Source: Actinomycetota bacterium
Lineage (GTDB): Bacteria > Actinomycetota > Actinomycetes > S36-B12
Direction of reading: 5' to 3'
Assembly: GCA_947449035.1 (NCBI GenBank)
Contig: CANFQC010000010.1
Coordinates: 1-59,911, forward strand
DNA length: 59,911 nucleotides
The position numbers and the translations under genes were made by a program. Positions 1-8,896 of the stretch are shown in pieces (positions within the stretch are counted from its first letter, which is position 1; every line of letters begins with the position of its first letter). The notes beneath the pieces are model-generated. The model was not told the DNA's origin and searched no databases. It saw only the letters and a program-made list of their open reading frames with translations.

Positions 1-569
1 ATCAGATGCGGGAAACGATCCTTGAGAGCATCAACCGTCTGAAGGGTCTCGTCAACGGAGAGCGTCGTCTGCGAGAGCCAGATCAGCTTCTCGGGATTCT
101 TGATCTCGACATCGACAGCGTGCGAGGGGCCGTCAACGAGGGTCATGACCTCGGGCGCCTCGCCCATCGTGCCGACGACCTCTTCGTGACCCTCATGGCC
201 GATCAGGATGATCTCGTATCCCTCGGAGGCAAAGCGCTTGGCCTCGGCGTGAACCTTGGTGACCAGCGGGCAGGTGGCATCGATCGCATTGAGATTGCGG
301 CTCGCAGAATCGGTATGCACGATCGGGGCGACGCCGTGGGCGGAGAACACGACTGTCGAGCCCTCGGGGACCTCTTCGACCTCGTCGACGAAGATCGCGC
401 CGCGCTTCTCGAGGGTCTCGACCACGTACTTGTTATGGACGATCTGTTTGCGCACGTAGACGGGGGCGCCGTAGAGCTCGAGGGCCTTTTCGACGGTCAC
501 GACCGCGCGGTCGACACCGGCGCAGTAACCGCGCGGGGCAGCCAGTAGGACCTTCTTCGAGTTCGGCAT
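1..569 (-). CDS. ispH: 4-hydroxy-3-methylbut-2-enyl diphosphate reductase, C-terminus outside window
   Basis: IspH is the last enzyme of the MEP isoprenoid pathway. It is a 4Fe-4S enzyme that reduces HMBPP to IPP and DMAPP in the cytosol. The first 189 residues are visible, reading from an ATG at 569. Cluster ligand Cys16 sits in GYCAGVDRA and the second, Cys100, in [11 protein letters not shown]. The substrate-binding His45 (IVHNKYV) and the SAHG motif at 77-80 are present. The third cysteine would lie beyond the left edge. The gene is divergent from the split-barrel protein at 639. Identification is firm; only the end is missing. Confidence 0.95.
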   Translation of the reverse strand, partial: MPNSKKVLLAAPRGYCAGVDRAVVTVEKALELYGAPVYVRKQIVHNKYVVETLEKRGAIFVDEVEEVPEGSTVVFSAHGVAPIVHTDSASRNLNAIDATCPLVTKVHAEAKRFASEGYEIILIGHEGHEEVVGTMGEAPEVMTLVDGPSHAVDVEIKNPEKLIWLSQTTLSVDETLQTVDALKDRFPHL

Positions 570-638
570 GCCTCAATCGTAGGCGGTATCGCGCGATTCG
601 ACTCGCCCGCAGTCAGGCCCCTACAGGAGAATGCAGAC

Positions 639-1088
639 ATGCCCACCGTTCGCTCCGGCCCCTGGAGCCCAGATGCCATCTCCGAGTACCTCGCGGGCAT
701 CGCGATCCCGATCCGCCTGGCCAGTTCGGGCAAGCATTTCCCCTTGGTGCAGTCGCTGTGGTTCCTCTACGAGAACGATGAGCTGCTCTGCTGCACGCAG
801 CATGACTCAGTACTCGCGAAGCGCCTGGAACGTGACCACCATGTCGGCTTCGAGATCTCAGCCGATTTGCCGCCGTATCGAGGCGTGCGCGGCAAGGGTC
901 GTGCCCACATCGAGAAAGGCACAGCCGGAGAGGTACTTCCGCGCCTAGTCGAGAAATACCTGGGCTCGGAGCCCACTGACTTCAGCACCTGGCTGCTCTC
1001 GCGTCTCGATCACGAGGTCGTCATCCGCATCACAGATCTCAGTGTCTCGTCGTGGGATTACTCCACCCGCATGCCGAAGCAGGCGTAG
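639..1088 (+). CDS. Pyridoxamine 5'-phosphate oxidase-like split-barrel (flavin/F420-binding) family protein
   Basis: A 149-residue protein of the FMN-binding split-barrel superfamily. The pattern fits small PNPOx-like proteins: a short N-terminal helix, the strand [20 protein letters not shown] (about 34-53), a segment with charged residues ([16 protein letters not shown]) and [12 protein letters not shown] near 84-95. The exact cofactor and substrate cannot be read from sequence. The ATG at 639 has a good ribosome site (CAGGAG, 8 bases upstream). The gene ends 2 bases before the GTG start chosen for xseA, so the two are probably co-transcribed. Confidence 0.7.
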   Translation: MPTVRSGPWSPDAISEYLAGIAIPIRLASSGKHFPLVQSLWFLYENDELLCCTQHDSVLAKRLERDHHVGFEISADLPPYRGVRGKGRAHIEKGTAGEVLPRLVEKYLGSEPTDFSTWLLSRLDHEVVIRITDLSVSSWDYSTRMPKQA

Positions 1089-1090
1089 CA

Positions 1091-2227
1091 GTGGCACTGG
1101 AGACAAGCGCCGAGAGTCCGGCCGCTGTTCGCACAGTTTCGCGACTTCTCGCTGACTGGATCGGTCGTCTTGGCGGTATCTGGGTCGATGGCCAGGTTGC
1201 CGAATTCCGCCGCCGCCCCGGCGCACGCAATCTCTATCTCACACTTCGCGATCCCGATGTCGACATGTCGATCACTGTGGTCGCTGACGTGTCGGTCATT
1301 GGTGCTGTCGAACCCCCGCTTGCCGAGGGCCAGCGCATCATCGTGTTCGGCAAGCCCGAGTTCTGGACTGGCCGAGGCACGCTGTCACTGCGCGCGAAGG
1401 AGATTCGTGCGGTCGGTCTCGGCGAACTACTGGCTCAGCTCGCCCGCCTTCGCGAGCTGCTGACAGCAGAGGGCCTGTTCTCCAACGACCGCAAGAAGCC
1501 GCTGCCGTTCCTGCCTCGCCGGGTCGGATTGATCTGCGGCCGCAACAGCGCGGCCATGCATGACGTGCTCGTGAACGCTCGTGAACGCTGGCCCTCAATT
1601 CAGTTCATCGTGCGCGAGGTTGCCGTGCAGGGCGTGCAGGCTGTCTTTGCCGTCAGCGAGGCGCTCGTTGAACTCGACGCGTTGCCGGATGTTGACGTCA
1701 TCGTGATCGCCCGCGGCGGCGGAAGTGTTGAGGATCTACTGCCGTTCAGCAACGAAACTCTGGTGCGCGCCGTTGCTGCATGCACGACACCGGTGGTGAG
1801 CGCCATCGGTCACGAGCAGGATGCACCGCTGATCGACTTCGTCGCCGACCTTCGCGCCTCGACTCCGACTGACGCTGCCAAGCGCATCGTGCCGTCACTT
1901 GCTGAACAATCAGCGCTTGTTTCGTCACTTCGTGCGCGCTCGCATCGTGTGGTGGTCGGCCAACTCGACCGCGAATCACAGCGCGTCACCGATCTACGTC
2001 GCCGCAGCCGCACCGTCGTGCTTAACGCGATCACATCCCGCGAGAGCGAGATCGGGCATCTCTCCGCACGAGTGCGCACACTTTCCCCCGCGGCAACACT
2101 CGAGCGCGGGTACGCCATCGTGACCAATGCATCCGGTGTCATCGTCCGCACTCCTGATGATGCCGACTCGGCCCTCGATATTCGCGTGAGCGGCGGCCGC
2201 TTCACCGCCACGCGCAGCAACTCATGA
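1091..2227 (+). CDS. xseA: Exodeoxyribonuclease VII large subunit
   Basis: Catalytic subunit of exonuclease VII, which degrades single-stranded DNA to short oligonucleotides. The frame is open from 1052, but I place the start at GTG 1091, just after the preceding stop codon. This gives 378 residues, a little shorter than the usual 400-450. The order is an N-terminal OB-fold ([17 protein letters not shown]), then the catalytic domain with [16 protein letters not shown] and [20 protein letters not shown], then a helical C-terminus for XseB binding. ATG 1052 would overlap the upstream gene by 37 bases and is less likely. xseB follows 25 bases later. Confidence 0.93.
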   Translation: MALETSAESPAAVRTVSRLLADWIGRLGGIWVDGQVAEFRRRPGARNLYLTLRDPDVDMSITVVADVSVIGAVEPPLAEGQRIIVFGKPEFWTGRGTLSLRAKEIRAVGLGELLAQLARLRELLTAEGLFSNDRKKPLPFLPRRVGLICGRNSAAMHDVLVNARERWPSIQFIVREVAVQGVQAVFAVSEALVELDALPDVDVIVIARGGGSVEDLLPFSNETLVRAVAACTTPVVSAIGHEQDAPLIDFVADLRASTPTDAAKRIVPSLAEQSALVSSLRARSHRVVVGQLDRESQRVTDLRRRSRTVVLNAITSRESEIGHLSARVRTLSPAATLERGYAIVTNASGVIVRTPDDADSALDIRVSGGRFTATRSNS

Positions 2228-2252
2228 ACGAGTCAGGGAATACGGTGAGCGC

Positions 2253-2465
2253 ATGACGAAGGCGAAGGATCCCGGCAACGGTTACGAGGCTGCCCGCGAC
2301 GAACTCGTGGGTATCGTCGCGAAGTTAGAAGCCGGTGGCATCAGCCTCGAGGAGTCAGTAGCGCTTTGGGAGCGCGGCGAGGTGCTCGCGAAGATCTGCA
2401 CCGATCTTCTCGACTCCGCGCGTCAGGCAGTGGCAGAAGCCGAGAGCCCGGCCGCAACCGACTGA
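2253..2465 (+). CDS. xseB: Exodeoxyribonuclease VII small subunit
   Basis: A 70-residue helical subunit that joins XseA in the exonuclease VII complex. The family hallmark is the pattern YEAARDELVGIVAKLEAGGISLEES followed by LWERGEVLAKIC, visible here in residues 11-50. Position directly after xseA supports the call. Its last 43 bases overlap the 3' end of the convergent DUF4245 gene, so the two genes share their terminal sequence on opposite strands. Confidence 0.92.
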   Translation: MTKAKDPGNGYEAARDELVGIVAKLEAGGISLEESVALWERGEVLAKICTDLLDSARQAVAEAESPAATD

Positions 2466-2986
2466 AGTCCGGCCCAGTCAAGGGTGCCGGCAACCACTGT
2501 CGTGAGCTTCGGCTCCACTCGCACGAGCGACCTGCGCTGCTCGCTCTCGAATCTCTGCCAGGCGACGCCATCGATCACGACCGAATCAAGGGGAAGACCC
2601 TTGCCCGTTTGTTCGGGGATGAATCGCTCACTTGCGCTCTCCGACTCGGAGATCTCGACGTACTCCTCATCGGGAGTGACATAACCGATATGCCACACCG
2701 GATCAGGCTTTGTCGCCTCCGTGGGCTCCCATCGCACACTGGTCGGCACGTAGTCAGAAGTTCCGGCCCCCGCAATCAGCACCGGGAAGCCCGCCTGAGC
2801 CCTCGCGACGGCGAGCACCGGGGCAACCTCGACCCGCTTGATGGGGTCGGGATGCGGACGCAGGGTGATGATCAAGATGATGGCCACGAACCCGAGAACT
2901 ACGGCAAGAGAGCGCACCATGTCGCCCACGGTCTGGCGCATGCGCGCGTTCTTGCGACCCGTGGGCTGCGGAGTGGTGGACGACAC
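2423..2986 (-). CDS. DUF4245 family single-pass membrane protein
   Basis: A 187-residue protein from a GTG at 2986 ([12 protein letters not shown]). A basic N-terminus is followed by one transmembrane helix ([17 protein letters not shown]) and an extracytoplasmic domain. Its layout and the block [20 protein letters not shown] match the actinobacterial DUF4245 family, commonly found beside xseB and glpX. The function is unknown. The frame stays open to 3145, but upstream residues are Arg-rich and unlike the family; ATG starts further in (residues 15 and 22) are also possible. It converges on xseB with a 43-base overlap. Confidence 0.75.
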   Translation of the reverse strand: MSSTTPQPTGRKNARMRQTVGDMVRSLAVVLGFVAIILIITLRPHPDPIKRVEVAPVLAVARAQAGFPVLIAGAGTSDYVPTSVRWEPTEATKPDPVWHIGYVTPDEEYVEISESESASERFIPEQTGKGLPLDSVVIDGVAWQRFESEQRRSLVRVEPKLTTVVAGTLDWAGLQSVAAGLSASATA

Positions 2987-3051
2987 GACTCCATCATGGG
3001 CCACGGCTAAAGTGCGTGCATGACGAGGTTCCTGAATCCGGTGAGTGGACG

Positions 3052-4056
3052 ATGAACGACCAGCAGCGCACCCCTGAGGTTCCTGACCGCAACCTCGCCC
3101 TCGAACTCGTACGCGTGACCGAAGCCGCAGCCATGGCCGCAGCACGCTGGGTGGGCCGCGGCGACAAGAACGGTGCCGACGGCGCTGCCGTCAACGCGAT
3201 GCGCCAACTCATCGGCACCGTCTCGATGCAGGGCATGGTCATCATCGGCGAGGGTGAGAAGGACGACGCCCCGATGCTCTTCAATGGCGAACGCGTGGGC
3301 GATGGAACCGGCCCTCGCACCGCCGTAGCCGTTGACCCGATCGACGGCACCACCTTGGCCGCCAAGGGCATGCCCAATGCGATCTCGGTCATTGCCGTCA
3401 CCGAGCGCGGGGCGATGTTCGACCCCAGCGCTGTCTTCTATATGGAGAAGCTCGTGGTTGGCCCCCAGGCTGCCGGAGTCATCGACATCACGGCACCGAT
3501 TGCCTGGAACCTCGAGCAGATCGCGAAGGCCAAGAGCGAGCGGGTCGCCGATCTCACGGTCTGCCTGCTCGATCGCCCGCGCCACGACCAGCTGGCTGAC
3601 GAGATCCGCAAGGCGGGCGCCCGCATCAAGTTCATCTCCGATGGCGATGTCGCCGGCGCGATCATGGCGGCCCGCCCCGGCACCGGTGTTGACCTGCTGG
3701 CAGGCATCGGTGGCACCCCCGAGGGCATCATCGCTGCCTGCGCCATGAGCTGCATGGGTGGCGAGATTCAAGGTCGGCTGTGGCCGAAGGACGAAGCTGA
3801 GCGCCAGAAGGCCACTGAAGCGGGCCACGAGCCGGGCCGGGTTCTGACCACGACTGACCTGGTCACAGGGGACAACAACTTCTTCTGCGCCACGGGCATC
3901 ACCGATGGCGAGCTCCTCGAAGGAGTTCGCTACACCCCTCACGGCCCCACGACTCATTCGATCGTGATGCGCAGCAAGAGCGGCACGATCCGTGAGGTAC
4001 GCAGTGAGCATGCGCTCGACAAGCTGTCGGCTTACTCGGCAGTCGACTTCGAGTAA
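3052..4056 (+). CDS. glpX: Class II fructose-1,6-bisphosphatase
   Basis: Hydrolyses fructose-1,6-bisphosphate to fructose-6-phosphate, the committed step of gluconeogenesis. The metal-dependent phosphatase motifs are clear: GEGEKDDAP (about residue 66), [12 protein letters not shown] (about 98-109), and the C-terminal GVRYTPHG and LDKLSAYS. The ATG at 3052 gives 334 residues beginning [10 protein letters not shown], the normal size. An ATG at 3016 in the same frame adds 12 unconserved residues. It is divergent from the DUF4245 gene. Actinobacteria commonly rely on this class II enzyme for gluconeogenesis. Confidence 0.95.
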   Translation: MNDQQRTPEVPDRNLALELVRVTEAAAMAAARWVGRGDKNGADGAAVNAMRQLIGTVSMQGMVIIGEGEKDDAPMLFNGERVGDGTGPRTAVAVDPIDGTTLAAKGMPNAISVIAVTERGAMFDPSAVFYMEKLVVGPQAAGVIDITAPIAWNLEQIAKAKSERVADLTVCLLDRPRHDQLADEIRKAGARIKFISDGDVAGAIMAARPGTGVDLLAGIGGTPEGIIAACAMSCMGGEIQGRLWPKDEAERQKATEAGHEPGRVLTTTDLVTGDNNFFCATGITDGELLEGVRYTPHGPTTHSIVMRSKSGTIREVRSEHALDKLSAYSAVDFE

Positions 4057-4138
4057 CCGCTTGCCATGTAACGGCAGCCTGAAACAGGTCACGATCCCGC
4101 ACTTGCCTTGATTCCTCGTACCCTGCATGATGCACTTG

Positions 4139-4156
4139 GATGTTAACGCTTACATC
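4139..4156. promoter_or_regulatory. LacI-family operator before the amylosucrase gene
   Basis: An 18-base near-perfect palindrome with core TGTTAACGCTTACA (4141-4154). It matches all ten fixed positions of the general LacI/GalR pattern TGTnAnCGnTnACA, and the flanking GA/TC are also symmetric. It lies 13 bases before the ATG at 4170, where a bound repressor would block transcription start or early elongation. Similar sites occur before the lacI and sugar-transport genes near 34.8-41.1 kb. Repressor identity is inferred. Confidence 0.75.
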
Positions 4157-4169
4157 CCGAAGGGCCACG

Positions 4170-6107
4170 ATGATCTCCCTGAGTTCGCAGGGTGCCGCTG
4201 CATTGCAGCAGGCACGTGCGCAGCTTGCTGCTGCCCTGCGCAAGGACTCGGGCGTCGATGATCTCCTGGCGCGCTTCGATCGGTGGGGTCCGGATCTCTG
4301 GAATGGCCTCGTCGGTGCGTACGACGCCGAGACCGTGCTGCCACGATTCGTTGAATTGATTGCCCAAGCTCATCGCGATCGCAGCGCGGAACTCCGTGCG
4401 CGCGACACTGAGCGGCTGCTGCAGCCCGACTGGTTCCAACGACCCGAGGCGCTTGGCTATGTGGCCTACGCAGATCGCTTTGCCGGTGATCTCGCTGGCG
4501 TGCAATCGCATATTGATTACCTCAGCGATCTCGGCGTCACCTACCTGCACCTCATGCCGTTGCTAGAGCCGCGCCCTGCACCGAATGACGGCGGCTACGC
4601 GGTCATGGATTACCGCAAGGTGCGCAGCGATCTCGGCACGATGAAGAACCTGCGCGATCTCGCAGCGGCTCTGCATGAGGCCGGCATCGCACTGACCCTT
4701 GATCTCGTTCTCAATCACGTCGCGCAAGAACACGCGTGGGCCGTGGCCGCACGCAAGGGTGACGCCGCCAAGCGCGAATACTTCCTTGCCTTTCCCGATC
4801 GCACGCTTCCCGATGAGTACGAGAAGTCCCTGCCCGAAGTCTTCCCCGCGTTCGCTCCCGGCAACTTCACGTGGGACGACACCCTCAATGCGTGGGTCTG
4901 GACCACCTTCAACACGTGGCAGTGGGATCTCAACTGGGCGAACCCCGATGTGCTGTGCGAATTCGCCGACATCATCTTGTTCCTCGCCAATCAAGGTGTC
5001 GACTGCATTCGCCTGGATGCGATTGCCTTCCTCTGGAAGCGCATGGGCACCAACTGCCAGGGTGAGCCAGAGGTGCACTCGATCACCCAGGCTCTGCGTG
5101 CTGCCGCGCGAATCGCCACGCCAGCCTTGATCTTCAAGGCCGAGGCCATAGTCGGCCCCGACGATGTCGTGAATTACCTCGGTGTCGGCGAGCATGCTGG
5201 TCGAATCTCCGACCTGGCGTACCACAACTCTTTGATGGTCCAGATCTGGTCGGCTTTTGCGATGCACGATGCGCGCCTGCTCACGTCGTCGCTCAATCGC
5301 TTCGCACAGATTCCGTCGACGACTGCCTGGGGCACGTACCTGCGCTGCCACGACGACATCGGCTGGGCGATCGATGATCGTGATGCCAATAGCCAGGGCT
5401 TCGACGGTGGCGCACATCGAGCGTTCCTTGCCGAGTACTACGCGGGCGAATTCGACGGCAGCCCTTCACGTGGTGCTCACTTCCAGAGCAATCCACTCAC
5501 CGGCGATCGTCGCACCTCCGGCTCCGCCGCGAGCCTGGCCGGCATCGAGTCGGCCCTCGAGGCGAAGGACGAGGCAGCACTGACCCTCGCCATCGACAAG
5601 GTGCTGTGTGGCTATGCCATCGTGCTCGGCTTCGGTGGAATCCCGCTCATCTATATGGGAGATGAGATCGGCCTGCTCAACGACTACTCCTACGTCGATG
5701 AGCCCGAGCACGCCGCTGACAACCGTTGGCTGCATCGACCGATGATGGACTGGCCGAGAGCACAGGCAGCACGCACTTCTTCCGACTACTCAGGTCGACT
5801 CCTGCGCGGTCTGACCGAGTTGATCGAAGTTCGCAAGGACTGCGACGCCCTGCATGCGGCCACACCGCCGGAGATCTTCCACGGCGCCGACTCGGCTGTT
5901 CTCGTGCTTCGTCGTCGGCACCCAGGTGGCACCGTCGTGCAGGTGTTCAACATGGCCGGCAGCACCCGCGAGCTCCCGGCTGAGTCACTGTGGCCCCTCG
6001 ACACCACTCGCCTGCGCGACCTCATCACCGGCAGCCCGGTGAGCCTGTCGGGCACCAGCCTGCGCCTGCCGGCCTACGGCAGGCTCTGGCTCGTCGACAC
6101 TGACTGA
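4170..6107 (+). CDS. Amylosucrase-like GH13 glucosyltransferase
   Basis: Amylosucrases (GH13 subfamily 4) use sucrose to build alpha-1,4-glucan and release fructose. This 645-residue protein has the long helical N-terminus, then GGYAVMDYRKV, LTLDLVLNHVAQEH, CIRLDAIAFLWKRMGT (nucleophile Asp), FKAEAIVGP (acid/base Glu) and RCHDDIGW (transition-state Asp). The LWKRMGT and HDDIGW blocks are typical of amylosucrase rather than of amylase. A frame-matched ATG at 4140 sits inside the LacI-type operator, so I take ATG 4170, with AAGG 9 bases upstream. Other sucrose-acting GH13 enzymes (sucrose hydrolase) cannot be excluded. Confidence 0.85.
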   Translation: MISLSSQGAAALQQARAQLAAALRKDSGVDDLLARFDRWGPDLWNGLVGAYDAETVLPRFVELIAQAHRDRSAELRARDTERLLQPDWFQRPEALGYVAYADRFAGDLAGVQSHIDYLSDLGVTYLHLMPLLEPRPAPNDGGYAVMDYRKVRSDLGTMKNLRDLAAALHEAGIALTLDLVLNHVAQEHAWAVAARKGDAAKREYFLAFPDRTLPDEYEKSLPEVFPAFAPGNFTWDDTLNAWVWTTFNTWQWDLNWANPDVLCEFADIILFLANQGVDCIRLDAIAFLWKRMGTNCQGEPEVHSITQALRAAARIATPALIFKAEAIVGPDDVVNYLGVGEHAGRISDLAYHNSLMVQIWSAFAMHDARLLTSSLNRFAQIPSTTAWGTYLRCHDDIGWAIDDRDANSQGFDGGAHRAFLAEYYAGEFDGSPSRGAHFQSNPLTGDRRTSGSAASLAGIESALEAKDEAALTLAIDKVLCGYAIVLGFGGIPLIYMGDEIGLLNDYSYVDEPEHAADNRWLHRPMMDWPRAQAARTSSDYSGRLLRGLTELIEVRKDCDALHAATPPEIFHGADSAVLVLRRRHPGGTVVQVFNMAGSTRELPAESLWPLDTTRLRDLITGSPVSLSGTSLRLPAYGRLWLVDTD

Positions 6108-6169
6108 TCGTGACCAACTGAACACCGACCGGGCTATCGGGCCAGGTGGTGCAGACCTACGCTTGAGCG

Positions 6170-7834
6170 GTGACTGACTTTCTGTACACCGACATGCTTC
6201 CGCTAGGCCCCGACCAGACCAAGTACCGCTTGCTCACGTCCGAGGGCGTCGAGACGGTCGAGGCCGCGGGCCGCACCTTCCTCCAGGTGAGCCCCGAGGC
6301 ACTGCGCCTACTCGCCTACGAGGCGATTCACGACATCCAGCACCTGCTCCGCCCCGGTCACCTGGCCCAGCTGGCCACGATCCTCAAGGATCCCGAGGCC
6401 TCCGCCAATGACCGCTTCGTTGCACTCGATCTGCTGAAGAACGCGAACATCGCCGCCGGCGGCATCTTGCCGATGTGCCAAGACACGGGCACCGCGATCG
6501 TGATGGGCAAGCGCGGCCAGAACGTCTGGACAACCGGCCAGGACGAAGAGCATCTGTCGCGTGGCATCTTCGATGCGTACCAAAAGCTGAACCTGCGCTA
6601 CTCGCAGCTCTCGCCGATCAGCATGTGGGAGGAGCGCAATACCGGCTCGAACCTGCCTGCTCAGATCGAGTTGTACGCGAATACGCACGAAGGCCACGAA
6701 GCCTCGTACGAGTTCCTGTTCATGGCCAAGGGTGGCGGCAGCGCGAACAAGAGCTACCTGTACCAGGAGACTGCTGCACTTCTGAACCCCACGAGCTTTG
6801 CGCGCTTCCTCGACGAGAAGCTGCGTTCACTTGGCACCGCAGCCTGCCCGCCGTACCACCTTGCTGTTGTTGTCGGCGGCACGAGCGCGGAGTTCGCGCT
6901 GAAGACAGCGAAGTACGCGAGCGCTCGCTACCTCGACTCACTGCCGGTGCACGGCGATACAGATGGCCACGCTTACCGCGATCTCGAGATGGAAGCCGAG
7001 ATCTGGAAGATGACTCAGGAGTTCGGTATCGGCGCGCAGTTCGGCGGCAAGTACTTCTGCCACGACGTGCGGGTAATTCGCCTGCCGCGTCATGGTGCCT
7101 CGTGCCCCGTTGCCATCGCAGTGTCGTGCTCAGCCGACCGCCAGGCACTCGCGAAGATCACCGCCGAAGGTGTCTTCCTCGAGCAGCTCGAGACCGAACC
7201 TGCTCACTACCTGCCCGAGATCACTGACGATCATCTTGATGACGACGTCGTCGCGATCGATCTCAATCAGCCGATGTCGGAGATTCGCAACACGCTCTCG
7301 AAGCTGCCGGTTAAGACTCGCGTCTCGCTGACCGGTTCGCTGATCGTCGCGCGCGACCTCGCACATGCACGCGTCAAGGGCATGCTCGATCGTGGCGAGG
7401 AGATCCCGCAGTACTTCAAGGATCACGCGGTGTACTACGCAGGCCCGGCCAAGACTCCCGAGGGCTACGCCTCCGGTTCCTTCGGCCCGACCACTGCAGG
7501 TCGTATGGATACCTATGTCGATCAGTTTCAGAAGGCCGGTGGCTCAATGGTCATGCTGGCCAAGGGAAACCGCAGCAATGCCGTCACCAAGGCCTGCCAG
7601 GAGAACGGTGGCTTCTACCTCGGCAGCATCGGCGGGCCGGCCGCTCGACTGGCGCAGGACAACATCACCAAGGTCGAGGTTCTCGACTTTGCGGAGCTTG
7701 GCATGGAAGCCGTCTGGAAGATCGAGGTTGTCGACTTCCCGGCATTCATCGTGGTTGATGACAAGGGCAATGACTTCTTCGCCGAGACTATGAAGCCGAT
7801 TCTGTCGATCGGCATGGGCGCACCGAAGCAGTAG
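6170..7834 (+). CDS. fumA: Fumarate hydratase, class I (iron-sulfur)
   Basis: Interconverts fumarate and malate in the TCA cycle with a catalytic 4Fe-4S cluster. The protein is 554 residues from a GTG start, the usual length for single-chain class I fumarase. Candidate cluster ligands are Cys103 (MCQDTGT), Cys226 (AACPPYH) and Cys297 (FCHDVR). The C-terminal domain has [12 protein letters not shown] and KGNRS. The stop codon abuts the stop codon of the convergent Rpf-like gene with no base between. Oxygen-sensitive class I enzymes coexist with class II fumarase in some actinobacteria; no fumC is seen here. Confidence 0.95.
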   Translation: MTDFLYTDMLPLGPDQTKYRLLTSEGVETVEAAGRTFLQVSPEALRLLAYEAIHDIQHLLRPGHLAQLATILKDPEASANDRFVALDLLKNANIAAGGILPMCQDTGTAIVMGKRGQNVWTTGQDEEHLSRGIFDAYQKLNLRYSQLSPISMWEERNTGSNLPAQIELYANTHEGHEASYEFLFMAKGGGSANKSYLYQETAALLNPTSFARFLDEKLRSLGTAACPPYHLAVVVGGTSAEFALKTAKYASARYLDSLPVHGDTDGHAYRDLEMEAEIWKMTQEFGIGAQFGGKYFCHDVRVIRLPRHGASCPVAIAVSCSADRQALAKITAEGVFLEQLETEPAHYLPEITDDHLDDDVVAIDLNQPMSEIRNTLSKLPVKTRVSLTGSLIVARDLAHARVKGMLDRGEEIPQYFKDHAVYYAGPAKTPEGYASGSFGPTTAGRMDTYVDQFQKAGGSMVMLAKGNRSNAVTKACQENGGFYLGSIGGPAARLAQDNITKVEVLDFAELGMEAVWKIEVVDFPAFIVVDDKGNDFFAETMKPILSIGMGAPKQ

Positions 7835-8737
7835 CTAGCGCTTCTGGTTCTTCTTCGCTGCCGCGGCCTTCTTCGCGGCGGCAGCCTTCTTCGCCTTTGC
7901 CTTGGCAACGGCCTTTGCATGCGCTTTCTTTTTCGCTACTGCCTTGGCATGCGCCTTCTGCTTGGCTAGAGCTTTCGCCTTGGCCGCAGCCTTTGCTGCC
8001 GCCTTCGGATGAGCCTTGGCCCAGGCCTTCTTCTTCGCAGCGGCCTTCGCCTTGGCCTGCGCAACCGCCTTCGCGTGCGCACGCTTTGCCGCGAGTGCCT
8101 TTGCCTTGGCGATCTTCGCGGCCTTGATCTGCGCCGGTGAAAGCCAGCACAGGCCACCCCAGTGGCTACGGCCCTTGCCGCCGCGCCAGATGGTGAAGAA
8201 GGCGCGGTCCTGCCAGTAGCGGTTCCACTTGGCGACAGGGGTCTTGCGCAGGTTGCTGAGGATCTTCACGCCCTCGGCACCAAACTGCTTCTTGACCGAC
8301 GGCTGCATCATCCAGGTCGCGCCACGGCCGAGGGCGCGACTCATTTGGTACGCACCCTGGTAGTAACTGCGCGTGCCGCCGGCGGTGTAGTTGCCGTGAC
8401 TCTCACGCTTGGCAATGCAGAGGCGATTCTTCTCAGCGGAGTAGCTGTAGCCGGCGCCCTTATAGAGGCTGGCCATCAGGCCACGTCGGTCAGCCGAGAC
8501 TCCCTTGCCCTTCGCGTAGTTGCGCTCGCGCTCGAGTGGTGACGACGTAATGGCCACGGACTGTGCCAGGGGAGCCGCAGGGGCAGCAGCGGCATCCGAG
8601 GCTGCGGGTGCTGGAGTCGCGACCGAGGTCGTGGCATCGCCCTCAGCGGCCGCGGCAGCAGGGGCGAGCACCGCGCCAAGGCCGAAGGCCCCGAGGGTGA
8701 GCGCCGCCACCGTGACGGTCTGGAGCCGGTTGAGCAT
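7835..8737 (-). CDS. Secreted Rpf/lysozyme-fold transglycosylase-like protein with a Lys/Ala-rich histone H1-like tail
   Basis: A 300-residue exported protein. Residues 1-31 form a signal peptide (ending APAAAAA), and a low-complexity Ala/Pro stretch follows. Residues about 80-200 resemble the resuscitation-promoting factor/transglycosylase-like fold: LCIAKRESHGNY with likely catalytic Glu112, YYQGAYQMSRALG, and paired cysteines 107 and 197. Residues 203-300 are almost only Lys, Ala and His in AKAKA-type repeats, a polycation expected to bind anionic wall polymer or DNA. I chose ATG 8737 because it begins the signal peptide; a TTG at 8812 is possible but would lie in the candidate riboswitch. 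Confidence 0.75.
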   Translation of the reverse strand: MLNRLQTVTVAALTLGAFGLGAVLAPAAAAAEGDATTSVATPAPAASDAAAAPAAPLAQSVAITSSPLERERNYAKGKGVSADRRGLMASLYKGAGYSYSAEKNRLCIAKRESHGNYTAGGTRSYYQGAYQMSRALGRGATWMMQPSVKKQFGAEGVKILSNLRKTPVAKWNRYWQDRAFFTIWRGGKGRSHWGGLCWLSPAQIKAAKIAKAKALAAKRAHAKAVAQAKAKAAAKKKAWAKAHPKAAAKAAAKAKALAKQKAHAKAVAKKKAHAKAVAKAKAKKAAAAKKAAAAKKNQKR

Positions 8738-8862
8738 TCCCCTACGGTGCCTAAGAATCCTGGTTCTGTCACCTTCGGATGCCTGTAACAACGTCACAGG
8801 GAAAAGGGACAAAGGGGACTTACCTCGTGGTTCTCCCCCATGATCCGCCTATGAAGTGACGG
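8738..8862 (-). ncRNA. Possible ydaO/yuaA-type c-di-AMP riboswitch in the leader of the Rpf-like gene
   Basis: The leader read on the minus strand has blocks resembling the ydaO element in order: GGGGGAGAACCA, then GAGGTAAGTCCCC, then TCCGAAGGTGACAGAACC and TTAGGCACCG, then the ribosome site and ATG. In actinobacteria this riboswitch characteristically precedes Rpf, NlpC/P60 and other wall-hydrolase genes, which fits the downstream gene. I compared from memory only and have not folded it. Boundaries are approximate. Confidence 0.5.
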
Positions 8863-8896
8863 TGGTCACATTTGCCGACGGCCGGCGAATTCAGGC

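Noticed and set aside
3007-4128. A 373-codon minus-strand frame across glpX
   Set aside because: It is antisense to a clear GlpX with full motifs, and its residues resemble reverse-frame high-GC sequence (Ala, Gly, Asp, His) with no domain.
4140-4170. ATG 4140 as the start of the amylosucrase gene
   Set aside because: The codon lies within the palindromic operator and adds 10 unconserved residues; ATG 4170 has the ribosome site AAGG at 9 bases.
7835-8129. The Lys/Ala codon repeats as a DNA repeat array or CRISPR
   Set aside because: There are no regular spacers, and the repetition follows the reading frame of a protein tail.
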